Positions 26,430 through 33,276 of a stretch of 64,000 nucleotides of DNA are shown in pieces. The translations under genes were made by a program, and so were the position numbers. Numbering within the stretch: the first letter of the stretch is position 1; every line of letters begins with the position of its first letter. The notes beneath the pieces are model-generated. The model was not told the origin of the DNA. It did not search any database and worked only from the letters and a program-made list of their open reading frames with translations. The stretch spans positions 124,001 to 188,000 of the forward strand of contig JBEKTD010000005.1 in assembly GCA_049516395.1 (NCBI GenBank), written 5' to 3'. Origin of the DNA: Fen-1362 sp049516395 (lineage in GTDB: Bacteria; Planctomycetota; Phycisphaerae; Sedimentisphaerales; Anaerobacaceae).

Positions 26430-27740
26430 CTACATATACAAATGCCACGGGCTTCGCATCGGCCGTGACAACATCCGGTTCGCCTCTTCATCGCCGATGA
26501 TGACCTCTTTTTCAGGGTCCCATTTCAGCTTTCTGCCCGTCAGCATCGCAATCTCACCCAATAGCGCAGGTGTCAGTGACCGGTGCGCAACTTCCGCCGG
26601 CGTAATCGTCTCCCGCCTGCTCTTCACGCAATCTAAGAAATTCTGATGATGGTCCTTGCTCTCATATAAATGAATCTCGTTGGGCCCTATTACCTCATCC
26701 ACCACGCTTTTAGGGTTCGCGTGTATCGGCTCATCTCGCGTAACGTGCAGCCAGCCCTTGTCCCCGTACCAGCATGTCCCCATACCGTGCGGCAGTTTCC
26801 TGTCATTGGCTATTATCATCGTCAGCCCATTCGCGTATTTTGTCGTTACCTTATACTCGTAAGGAACGTTAAATATCCCGTCCTTCGGATATGTCCCCTT
26901 GCCTTCTACCTCCACAGGCCCAGTCCGCTCAAGGTCCAGCGCCCAGTGAGCGATATCAATATGATGCCCCGCCCAGTCCGTCAACTGCCCGCCCGAATAA
27001 TCCATTAGCCATCGCCAGTCCCAGTGCAAAATCCCCCTGAACGGTACCCATGGTGCAGGACCAAGCCACATATCCCAGTCAACTCCCTCAGGCACCGGCT
27101 TAATCGATTCAACACCCCGTGTGCTGCCCGTCGGCAAACCAACCTCAACCGTATGAACCTTGCCTATCCTGCCGTTGCGCACAAGCTCGCACGCCCGTCT
27201 GAAATTATACACCGACCGCTGCCAGCTCCCCGTCTGCCAAATCCTCCCGTATTGCTTCACCGCGTCGCATATCGCCCGCCCCTCCCGAATCGTCCTCGCT
27301 AACGGCTTTTGACCGTGAATATCCTTGCCCGCCTCCGCAGCCATTATCGCAGGTATCGAATGCCAGTGGTCAGGTATCGCCGTCGCTATTATGTCTATAT
27401 CGCTTCGCGCTATCACATCGCGAAAATCATTATACGTCTTACAGTCGTTGTTTCCGTATTTCAGGTCCGCTTCCGCCTTGGCGGCTTTTTGATGTTTTAC
27501 ATCTATATCGCAGACAGCCACAACCAGCGCCTCCTGCTTATCTAAAAACCCCCGCATATCCCAGGTCCCCTGCCCGCCGACTCCAATCATCCCCACGTGC
27601 AGCCGGTTACTCGGCGCAACACTGCCATCGGCTCCAAATACCGACGATGGCACAATATATGGTATCGCTATTACCCCCGCTGCCGCACCTGCCACTGTCT
27701 TAAAAAAGCCCCGTCGATTTACTTTATTGTTCTCTGGCAT
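26430..27740 (-). CDS. Tat-exported Gfo/Idh/MocA oxidoreductase (copy 5)
   Basis: 436 residues from ATG 27740 (AAAGGGGAC upstream). Signal VNRRGFFKTVAGAAAGVIA; Rossmann GMIGVGGQGTWD; HGQKPLARTIREGR (QKP variant); GSWQRSVYNFRRACELVRNGRIGK; SGGQLTDWAGHHIDIAHW with the conserved His pair; C-terminal tail MLSRPMRSPWHL. Belongs with copies 1 and 6 in one subgroup defined by the YDLWLGPAP-like and DYGGGQL-like phrases. Starts 27 nt after copy 6. Confidence 0.88.
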   Translation of the reverse strand: MPENNKVNRRGFFKTVAGAAAGVIAIPYIVPSSVFGADGSVAPSNRLHVGMIGVGGQGTWDMRGFLDKQEALVVAVCDIDVKHQKAAKAEADLKYGNNDCKTYNDFRDVIARSDIDIIATAIPDHWHSIPAIMAAEAGKDIHGQKPLARTIREGRAICDAVKQYGRIWQTGSWQRSVYNFRRACELVRNGRIGKVHTVEVGLPTGSTRGVESIKPVPEGVDWDMWLGPAPWVPFRGILHWDWRWLMDYSGGQLTDWAGHHIDIAHWALDLERTGPVEVEGKGTYPKDGIFNVPYEYKVTTKYANGLTMIIANDRKLPHGMGTCWYGDKGWLHVTRDEPIHANPKSVVDEVIGPNEIHLYESKDHHQNFLDCVKSRRETITPAEVAHRSLTPALLGEIAMLTGRKLKWDPEKEVIIGDEEANRMLSRPMRSPWHLYM

Positions 27741-27766
27741 CGTTATGTCCCCTTTACAAAAAATAT

Positions 27767-29098
27767 TTATACCTGCCACGGGCTTCGCATCTCTGTGCCA
27801 AACATCCTCGCGGCCGTCGCATCATCGATAATTTCTTCCGTCTCCGGCTTAAACCGTATCTTGCGCCCAAGCAGCATCGCTATCTGCCCTAAGTGCCCCA
27901 CCGTCGCCGAACGATGCGCAATCTCCGCCGGCGCTATTGTTGTCTTCCTGCTTCTCACGCAATCCAGAAAATTCCGCCAGTGTCCCGGCGATTCATACAG
28001 CCGTATATCATTTGGCCCTATTTTCTCTCTCACCACGTCCTTCGGCTCCGAATCCATTCCCCCGCGAGTAACGCAAATCCACCCTTTCTCCCCGTACCAC
28101 TTCACTCCGCTTTCGTCCGTCCACTCTTTTCCCAGGTCGTACTTTATCCTGCTTGTTACCAGCATTGTCAGCCCGTCGGCGTATTTCACATTCACGTCAT
28201 AATCCGTTGGACTGTTCCACACGCCCTTCACTGGAAACTCTCCCTTGCCCTCTACCTCCACAGGCCCCGTATAATCAAGCCCCATCGACCAGTGAGCTAT
28301 ATCAACGTGGTGCCCCACCCAGTCCATCAATTGCCCGCCGCCGTAATCGAGGTTCCATCTCCAGTTCCTGTGTACCCTCGCTGGACAATAAGGCGCGTAT
28401 GGTGCAGGCCCAAGCCATTTATCATAATCAAGTTCCGCCGGCGCTGGTCCGATTTTTTCCTGTCCCTTCGTCCCCGCGAAATCCCTGTGACCCGGATACA
28501 GCGCAACTTCAATATGCTTAATCTTCCCTATCCTGCTGTTGCGCACCAGCTCGCAAACATACCGGAATCTTTCCTCCGACCTCTGCCAGCTCCCCGTTTG
28601 CCACACAGTTCCATATCTCTTCACCGCCTCGCACATCGCCCTTCCCTGTTTCAAATCGTGCGATAACGGCTTTTCGCAGTAAACATCCTTGCCCGCCTTC
28701 GCCGCCTCCATCCCTATTATCGCGTGCCAGTGGTCCGGCACACTTATCACAACCGTATCGATGTCCCTCCTCGCCAAAACCTCCCGGTAATCCGCGTAAC
28801 CGGCACAATCCTTGTTCCCGTAATAGTCGTTCACTATATTAATGCCGTCTCGCAGATTATTCTTGTCGATATCGCATATTGCCAAAATCTTGCAGTCGCT
28901 CTCCTGAAGAAACTGCTTGATATTCCACGGGCCCTGCATCCCCACCCCGATACCTGCCATCGTAATCCGGTTGCTCGGTGCAACACCCCCGTCAGCCCCA
29001 AGGACGCGCGCAGGGATTATATATGGAAGTGCGATACCGCCTATTGCAACACCGGCCGTCTGCTTTAGAAACCGGCGCCGATTCAGGTTCACATTCAT
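27767..29098 (-). CDS. Tat-exported Gfo/Idh/MocA oxidoreductase (copy 6)
   Basis: 443 residues. Signal LNRRRFLKQTAGVAIGGIAL; Rossmann MAGIGVGMQGPWN; YCEKPLSHDLKQGRAM (canonical EKP); GSWQRSEERFRYVCELVRNSRIGK; DYGGGQLMDWVGHHVDIAHW; tail MFGTEMRSPWQV. Closest relatives in the window are copies 5 and 1. The Shine-Dalgarno is weak. It begins 46 nt after the isomerase/epimerase gene. Confidence 0.88.
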   Translation of the reverse strand: MNVNLNRRRFLKQTAGVAIGGIALPYIIPARVLGADGGVAPSNRITMAGIGVGMQGPWNIKQFLQESDCKILAICDIDKNNLRDGINIVNDYYGNKDCAGYADYREVLARRDIDTVVISVPDHWHAIIGMEAAKAGKDVYCEKPLSHDLKQGRAMCEAVKRYGTVWQTGSWQRSEERFRYVCELVRNSRIGKIKHIEVALYPGHRDFAGTKGQEKIGPAPAELDYDKWLGPAPYAPYCPARVHRNWRWNLDYGGGQLMDWVGHHVDIAHWSMGLDYTGPVEVEGKGEFPVKGVWNSPTDYDVNVKYADGLTMLVTSRIKYDLGKEWTDESGVKWYGEKGWICVTRGGMDSEPKDVVREKIGPNDIRLYESPGHWRNFLDCVRSRKTTIAPAEIAHRSATVGHLGQIAMLLGRKIRFKPETEEIIDDATAARMFGTEMRSPWQV

Positions 29099-29144
29099 CT
29101 AAATCAACAACCTAACTAAACTAATACTAATTGTTCAGCGTGGT

Positions 29145-30143
29145 TTATTTGTCAAACTGCGCGTCGAATGCCAATTGCGACGACTTAAAGTCCGCCCTCT
29201 TGATATATTCGCACGCCTCTTTCGCCCCGTGCTCCCGGTCCATCCGGCTGTCTTCCCATTCAACTGAAAGCGGCCCCTGGTAACCGATATCGTTCAGCGC
29301 AACGATAATCTCTTCGAAGTTTATATCGCCGTGCCCAATCGACCGGAAATCCCAGAACCGCCTCGGGTCCGCAAACTCCGTATGCCCCCCGAACACCCCG
29401 ACCGTCCCGTCTCCGTGCCCCCACCACGCGTCTTTCATATGCGTGTGGAATATCCGTTTTCCAAACGTCCGGATGAACTTCACGTAATCAACCCCCTGAT
29501 ACCCGAAATGGCTCGGGTCATAATTAAACCCGAACGCCGGGTGGTTCTTCACCGCCTCCAAGGCCCTCTGTGCCGACGCAATATCAAACGCTATCTCCGT
29601 CGGGTGAACTTCCAGTGCAAACTTCACTCCCTGGTTCTTGAAAACATTGAGAATCGGCGTAAATCGTTTCGCGAAATCCTTATACCCTGCCTTTATCATA
29701 TCCGACGAAACCGGTGGGAAAGAATACACATAGTGCCAGATTGAGCTGCCGGTAAAACCGTTGACGACTTTGACGCCGAGTTTCTTGGCGGCTTTGGCGG
29801 TATCGATGAGCTTCTTTGCGGCTCTCTGCCGAACACCTTCAGGTTCGCCGTCGCCCCAGACATCCGGGGGTAAAATTGATTTGTGCCGCCCGTCGATATT
29901 GTCACAAACCGCCTGGCCTACCAGGTGCGTCGAAATTGCATAAACCTCAAGGCCGTGCTTTTTTAGCAATTTGCGCTTCGATTCACAATATTTATCGTCC
30001 GCCAGCGCCTGGTCAACGTCGAAGTGGTCGCCCCAGCAGGCCAGCTCCAGTCCATCATATCCCCAGCTCGCCGCTTTTTCCGCCAGAACCTCAAGAGGGA
30101 GGTCCGCCCATTGTCCCGTGAATAATGTTACCGGTCTTGCCAT
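29145..30143 (-). CDS. Sugar phosphate isomerase/epimerase family TIM-barrel protein (AP endonuclease 2 fold)
   Basis: 332 residues. The barrel begins TLFTGQWADLPLEVLAEKAASWGYDGLELACWG and continues LEVYAISTHLVGQAV, VVNGFTGSSIW, ALEVHPTEIAFD (metal Glu), NYDPSHFGYQ (Asp, His), FHTHMKDAWWG (His) and PLSVEWEDSRMDR (Glu). This is the usual metal-ligand set of IolE/hydroxypyruvate-isomerase-like enzymes. No signal peptide, so cytosolic. Such enzymes commonly sit beside Gfo/Idh genes and can isomerise or eliminate on 2- or 3-keto sugars. AAGGAG lies 6 nt before the ATG. Confidence 0.87.
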   Translation of the reverse strand: MARPVTLFTGQWADLPLEVLAEKAASWGYDGLELACWGDHFDVDQALADDKYCESKRKLLKKHGLEVYAISTHLVGQAVCDNIDGRHKSILPPDVWGDGEPEGVRQRAAKKLIDTAKAAKKLGVKVVNGFTGSSIWHYVYSFPPVSSDMIKAGYKDFAKRFTPILNVFKNQGVKFALEVHPTEIAFDIASAQRALEAVKNHPAFGFNYDPSHFGYQGVDYVKFIRTFGKRIFHTHMKDAWWGHGDGTVGVFGGHTEFADPRRFWDFRSIGHGDINFEEIIVALNDIGYQGPLSVEWEDSRMDREHGAKEACEYIKRADFKSSQLAFDAQFDK

Positions 30144-30156
30144 TTTTCCTTCTCCT

Positions 30157-30227
30157 TAAACCACAGATTACACAGATTTCACTGAATCCTTTTTACTATC
30201 CGCTATACGCTGTTCGCTGAACGCTGT
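30157..30227. repeat. Dispersed CACAGATT-type intergenic repeat
   Basis: CCACAGATTACACAGATTTCACTGAAT followed by TATCCGCTATACGCTGTTCGCTGAACGC. Both words recur in other spacers here (families A and B of the repeat finding). Only spacer sequence; no gene. Confidence 0.6.
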
Positions 30228-31400
30228 TTACTTCTTCATCGGCGTCCACTTTTTCGCGCTCTTTGCGCTTGCGACAACCGTTTCGATAAACAATACCCCG
30301 CGAACGCCCTCGTTGACACCCGGGAAATCCTTCTCAAGCTCACTGGGCTTATCGCCCGCAATTGAGCATTTGACCGTTTCCGCGAAGTTGCGGTAGTTAT
30401 TCGCGAAGGCCTCGAAAAACGCCTCCGGATGTCCGAAAGGCAATCTCGTTCCGCGTCCGGCCGCTGCGCTGTATTCGCCTATGTAGCCATTGCCTCGTTT
30501 CCAGACCTGCTCAGGCGCGTTCATCGCCCTTGTATATAAGTAGTTGGGATTTTCCTGATGCCATTCCAAGCTGCCCTTTTCGCCGTGGACCCAGATAGCG
30601 AGGTTATTCTCTTCGCCAATCGAAATCTGGCTTGCGTGCAAAACGCCCTTTGCCCCGTTATCGAACTTGAGCAGACAGTTGCAGTCGTCATCAAGCAGGC
30701 GTCCCTTGACGAACGCCGTCAACTCCGCGCAGATATGCGTGATTTTATTTCCGGTGATGTATTCAGCAAGGTTGGCAGCGTGAGTTCCGATATCGCCTAC
30801 GCAGCCGCCCGCGCCGCTTTGCTTGGGGTCTGTTCGCCAGCCCGCCTGCATACTGCCTGTCCGTTCCAAAGCCGTCGCGAGCCACCCCTGTGGATACTGC
30901 ACAACGACCTTGCGTATGGCACCCATATCGCCCTTTTTGACCATATCTTTGGCTAATTTCACCATCGGGTAGCCGGTGTAATTGTGCATCAGGCCAAAAA
31001 CCATGCCCGTGCTTTTGACCAGCGATTGTAACTGCTTTGCCTCAGCGGACGTAATCGTCATCGGCTTTTCGCACATAACGTGGAATCCCGCCTTGAGGAA
31101 ATCCCTCGCGATGGGAAAATGCCAGTTATTCGGCGTCGTGATGGAAACGAAATCAATCCGCTCGCTTTCAGGCAGCTTCAATTCCGATTTGAGCATCTCG
31201 GTATAAGTGCCATAAACCCTCGCCTGGTCGAGCGCAAGCTCTCTGCCCATCTGCTCGGATTTTTCAGGATTGATATCGAATGCGCCTGCTACAAGCTTGA
31301 TTTCCCCGTCCAAACGTGATGCCTTGCGATGCACATCCCCGATAAATGCACCGGGGCCTCCCCCAATCATTCCCATCCGTAACTTGCGGTCGAGCTTCAT
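30228..31400 (-). CDS. Cytosolic Gfo/Idh/MocA oxidoreductase (copy 7)
   Basis: 390 residues from ATG 31400 (AAAGGAG 6 nt upstream). No Tat signal: it starts MKLDRKLRMGMIGGGPGAFIG, the Rossmann motif itself. The nucleotide loop continues FVSITTPNNWHFPIARDF and the catalytic motif is MCEKPMTIT. GGCVGDIGTHAANLAEY carries the conserved His. The LVAGAFDINPEKS, YTGYPMVKLAKDMV and FPGVNEGVRGV phrases place it in the subgroup that includes scyllo-inositol- and glucoside-3-dehydrogenase-like proteins. As promoter-proximal gene of the whole array it probably handles the imported product; direction unknown. Confidence 0.87.
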   Translation of the reverse strand: MKLDRKLRMGMIGGGPGAFIGDVHRKASRLDGEIKLVAGAFDINPEKSEQMGRELALDQARVYGTYTEMLKSELKLPESERIDFVSITTPNNWHFPIARDFLKAGFHVMCEKPMTITSAEAKQLQSLVKSTGMVFGLMHNYTGYPMVKLAKDMVKKGDMGAIRKVVVQYPQGWLATALERTGSMQAGWRTDPKQSGAGGCVGDIGTHAANLAEYITGNKITHICAELTAFVKGRLLDDDCNCLLKFDNGAKGVLHASQISIGEENNLAIWVHGEKGSLEWHQENPNYLYTRAMNAPEQVWKRGNGYIGEYSAAAGRGTRLPFGHPEAFFEAFANNYRNFAETVKCSIAGDKPSELEKDFPGVNEGVRGVLFIETVVASAKSAKKWTPMKK

Positions 31401-31428
31401 AATAACTCCTTTCAAAATTCGACCATTA

Positions 31429-31440
31429 ACAATCGTTTGT
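31429..31440. promoter_or_regulatory. LacI-family-like operator downstream of the array promoter
   Basis: Read on the minus strand this is ACAAACGATTGT, a palindrome with central CG resembling LacI/GalR operators. It falls at about +5 to +16 of the predicted transcript. A looser outer dyad (CCATT...AATGG) surrounds it. No LacI-type gene is in the window. Confidence 0.45.
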
Positions 31441-31451
31441 ATGAATGGTTT

Positions 31452-31480
31452 ACTATACGACCCACCCCTACAACTGTCAA
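31452..31480 (-). promoter_or_regulatory. Near-consensus promoter of the 20-kb oxidoreductase locus
   Basis: Minus-strand TTGACA (31475-31480), 17-nt spacer, TATAGT (31452-31457). Predicted start about 31445, 45 nt before ATG 31400. Confidence 0.75.
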
Positions 31481-31494
31481 GATTCAGATTTCGT

Positions 31495-31697
31495 ATTTTT
31501 GCCACAGAGTTTTTTAGCCACAGATTACACTGATTTCACTATTTTTTTCTCTCTGTCATTGCGAGCAAAGCGAAACAATCTCCTCCAACTCAAAACTAAA
31601 CACTTAACACTCAAAACTGCTTTCCGTCTTACGTCTGCGGTTTTCTGTCTGTGTGAGTCCGTGTCTATGGGAAGTTAAGCCGGGCCCTTCGACAAGC
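31495..31697. repeat. Repeat-rich spacer
   Basis: Contains GCCACAGAG/AGCCACAGATTACACTGATTTCAC (family A), TCATTGCGAGCAAAGCGAAACAATC, a CTCAAAACT/CACTTAACACTCAAAACT word, TTCCGTCTTACGTCTGCGG, and CCCTTCGACAAGCTCAGG at about 31684-31701 (family F). No gene seen. Confidence 0.6.
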
Positions 31698-32288
31698 TCA
31701 GGACGGAGTAGCAGCTTCGGGGAAGTTTAGACGGGCGAATTCGCCGTGGTATTTTCTGGCGGCGGCATCATAAGCACGGGCGGCGTCGATTTCGGTTTTG
31801 AATCTGCCAACCCATATTCTTTTCTCGTTATGCCTAAGCTGACTGTCCCAGGTGGATTTTTCCTTATTAAAATAAACGCCGAGGAATTGAGAAGAGCCAT
31901 TCTTTTTCTTTCGCCTGTTGCGGGTGTTTTGAGCGTGAGTAGCAAAGCGGAGATTATCCTTTCGATTGTCGAGGCCATCACAATTTCGATGGTCAACAAC
32001 AAGGCCGGCGGGCGGATTCATAATTTCCCTGTGCATATACACGGTCTTTGTCTTATTTGGTTCGATTAACTGATGCCGGACGGCATATAAGTTGGTGCCG
32101 TTGCCATAGATAATCCATTTGAAAATTAGGAGACGATAATAATCCTTAACGTCGAGGAGCGTCCATTTATCTTCGCCTAAGTAAATTCGGCGGTAGGTAT
32201 AGCCGAAGCGGAAAAGGCGATAGAGCAGAATGGGACTTGCAAAGATAAGGTCTAAACAGTTTTGAAGTTTGATTTGAATAGTTGTCAT
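31698..32288 (-). CDS. HNH endonuclease with AP2/ERF DNA-binding domain
   Basis: 196 residues from ATG 32288 (GAGGAG 6 nt upstream). The middle holds an HNH nuclease site: MHREIMNPPAGLVVDH with His100, then NCDGLDNRKDNLRFAT and NTRNR. The C-terminal part (about 133-190) is an AP2 domain: FLGVYFNKEKSTWDSQL, KRIWVGRFKTEIDAARAYDAAARKYHGEFARLN. HNH-AP2 proteins are mobile, homing-type endonucleases of phages and bacteria. No intron or interrupted host gene is evident around it, so it appears free-standing. It lies amid repeats at the edge of the accessory island. Confidence 0.85.
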   Translation of the reverse strand: MTTIQIKLQNCLDLIFASPILLYRLFRFGYTYRRIYLGEDKWTLLDVKDYYRLLIFKWIIYGNGTNLYAVRHQLIEPNKTKTVYMHREIMNPPAGLVVDHRNCDGLDNRKDNLRFATHAQNTRNRRKKKNGSSQFLGVYFNKEKSTWDSQLRHNEKRIWVGRFKTEIDAARAYDAAARKYHGEFARLNFPEAATPS

Positions 32289-32299
32289 TTTATCTCCTC

Positions 32300-32676
32300 C
32301 TTTTTTTAGCCACAGATTCACCCCGTGAGATAGGCGAAGCCGCCATCTAACGGGGTTAACACAGGTTACACAGATTTATTTTAGACGCGGATTAACGCTG
32401 ATTTACGCAGATTATTTCACCACGAAAGACACGAAGAAACACGAAGGTTTTGGCCAGCGATGCGTACTCGGCGCGGCCTTTGCTCCAAATACAATTTGTG
32501 CGCAAGGCCCGCGTCTCGCCCGCAGGGCTAACTTCGTTATCCCCCGGCAATTCTGCCGGAACTGGCCGAAATCCATTTTTGTTTTTCATTGTTATTTATA
32601 ACCCCCGGATAAATCCGAGGGCTAAACACCTCAGGAAGAACCACAAGGTCCCTCTACCCTATGGCGCGAACTTGCG
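32300..32676. repeat. Repeat-rich spacer with hairpins
   Basis: Holds family A words (AGCCACAGATT, GGTTACACAGATTTA, GACGCGGATTAACGCTGATTTACGC), TTCACCACGAAAGACACGAAG, and hairpins CCGGCA ATTC TGCCGG, CCCCGGAT AA ATCCGAGG (followed by GCTAAACA) and GCGCG AACTT GCGCGC. A 65-codon minus-strand frame through it has no start signal or family and is not called. Confidence 0.6.
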
Positions 32677-32695
32677 CGCTTTTGACGAAAACTAA

Positions 32696-32719
32696 GGGAT
32701 TTCCGGTAATGGGTCAGTT
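32696..32719 (+). repeat. Left terminal inverted repeat of the IS1-like element
   Basis: 24 bp beginning GGGATTTCCGG; the inner 18 bp match the right end at 17 positions. Confidence 0.75.
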
Positions 32720-32760
32720 CCATTTTTGAAAAACTTTTTGAAATGTTCTTTGAAAAGCAG

Positions 32761-32795
32761 AGAAATAAAAGAGGGGCGACCCTGACAGCCGCCCC
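32761..32795 (-). terminator. Rho-independent terminator of the small peptide unit
   Basis: Minus strand: GGGGCG stem (pairing 32790-32795 with 32773-32778) followed by a T-rich run, TCTTTTATTTCT (32761-32772). On the plus strand no T-run follows, so it works for minus-strand transcripts. Confidence 0.75.
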
Positions 32796-32808
32796 CGCCA
32801 TATGTTGA

Positions 32809-32871
32809 TTACTTCTTATCTACTATGCGAAGTATGATAAGAAGTCCTAAAAAGATAATCAAAGAATTCAT
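32809..32871 (-). CDS. Candidate 20-residue hydrophobic membrane peptide
   Basis: ATG 32871 to TAA 32809-32811. The peptide starts MNSLIIFLGLL and ends in RIVDKK: one hydrophobic helix followed by a charged C-terminus, the layout of many type I toxins and small membrane peptides. AAAGG lies 8 nt upstream. It has its own predicted promoter (TTGTCA-17-TAAATT), a leader of about 62 nt and a terminator 14 nt after the stop. The 3' end of the frame lies in a 14-bp hairpin (32811-32845). No antisense RNA promoter has been proven. Function unknown. Confidence 0.5.
   Translation of the reverse strand: MNSLIIFLGLLIILRIVDKK
32811..32845. other. Long hairpin covering the end of the peptide gene
   Basis: ACTTCTTATC TACT pairs with AGTA GATAAGAAGT with one bulged T (32835) and a 6-nt loop. 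It can fold on either strand and could sequester or stabilise the small transcript. Confidence 0.6.
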
Positions 32872-32910
32872 TGTTATTGCCTTTCTTTTTTATCTTTTAG
32901 GAGAAGTCGT

Positions 32911-32946
32911 ATGGCTACCCCTTGCAATAGGCGTTGTGTAATTTAA
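32911..32946 (+). CDS. Possible 11-codon leader peptide opposite the small transcript's leader
   Basis: AGGAGAAG sits 4 nt before ATG 32911; the frame reads MATPCNRRCVI then TAA. The ribosome site is almost a copy of the one before the 67-aa gene (TTTTAGGAGAAG). No promoter for it is evident; may be chance. Confidence 0.25.
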   Translation: MATPCNRRCVI

Positions 32947-32968
32947 CAGCTTTTTAGCTTTTTGACAA
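32940..32968 (-). promoter_or_regulatory. Promoter for the small hydrophobic peptide unit
   Basis: Minus-strand TTGTCA (32963-32968), 17-nt spacer, TAAATT (32940-32945); predicted start about 32933. Confidence 0.6.
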
Positions 32969-32997
32969 GTAAAGATGGGTGCTTAAAAAAATTGGGC

Positions 32998-33041
32998 TTG
33001 ACTTAGGCATATCGCCGATGATAGTATAGCGATATGCCTAA
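32998..33041 (+). promoter_or_regulatory. Promoter with a 13-bp inverted-repeat operator overlapping the start codon
   Basis: TTGACT (32998-33003), 18 nt, TAGTAT (33022-33027). A perfect inverted repeat, TTAGGCATATCGC (33003-33015) and GCGATATGCCTAA (33029-33041), brackets the -10 and includes the ATG at 33034. The expected start site coincides with that ATG, so the transcript should be leaderless and a bound repressor would block both promoter and start. Confidence 0.75.
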
Positions 33042-33276
33042 GCGGTCAAGCAAAACTAAGTTTGATGTAAACCTTCTGGCTAAGTCAATCGTAGATAATT
33101 CTACAAGCGAGAAAACGGTTGACAAGGCGGTCGAAGAAGGTAAAAATCCTGCTGCTGTATTACTGGGACGGCTTGGAGGCCTAAAAGGCGGTAAGGCAAG
33201 GGCAGCCAAACTCTCTATTGAAAGACGTAGCGAAATTGCAAAAAAAGCGGCGCTGATTAGGTGGAGCGCAAAATGA
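33034..33276 (+). CDS. Small basic protein with a Gly/Lys/Ala-rich H1-like C-terminus (IS passenger)
   Basis: 80 residues beginning MPKRSSKTKFDVNLLAKSIVD. The C-terminal half, LGGLKGGKARAAKLS then RRSEIAKKAALIRW, is a motif common in small uncharacterised bacterial proteins near mobile DNA and resembles histone-H1-like or HTH-less nucleic-acid binders. Nothing shows enzymatic activity. No SD is present; the transcript is predicted to be leaderless. Its stop overlaps the SDH protease start (ATGA). It could be the protein that binds the operator over its own start, inferred. Confidence 0.75.
   Translation: MPKRSSKTKFDVNLLAKSIVDNSTSEKTVDKAVEEGKNPAAVLLGRLGGLKGGKARAAKLSIERRSEIAKKAALIRWSAK
33041..33054. 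repeat. 14-bp element inverted at 34376-34389
   Basis: AGCGGTCAAGCAAA here is the exact reverse complement of TTTGCTTGACCGCT at 34376-34389 in the transposase promoter. The pair brackets the three passenger genes. Confidence 0.6.

Noticed and set aside
30228..31400. Copy 7 as a Tat-exported enzyme
   Set aside because: The upstream in-frame extension lacks a twin-Arg signal, and AAAGGAG at ATG 31400 fits a cytosolic start.
32392..32589. 65-codon minus-strand frame in the spacer left of the IS-like element
   Set aside because: It consists of family A/E repeat words and hairpins with no start signal or similarity.
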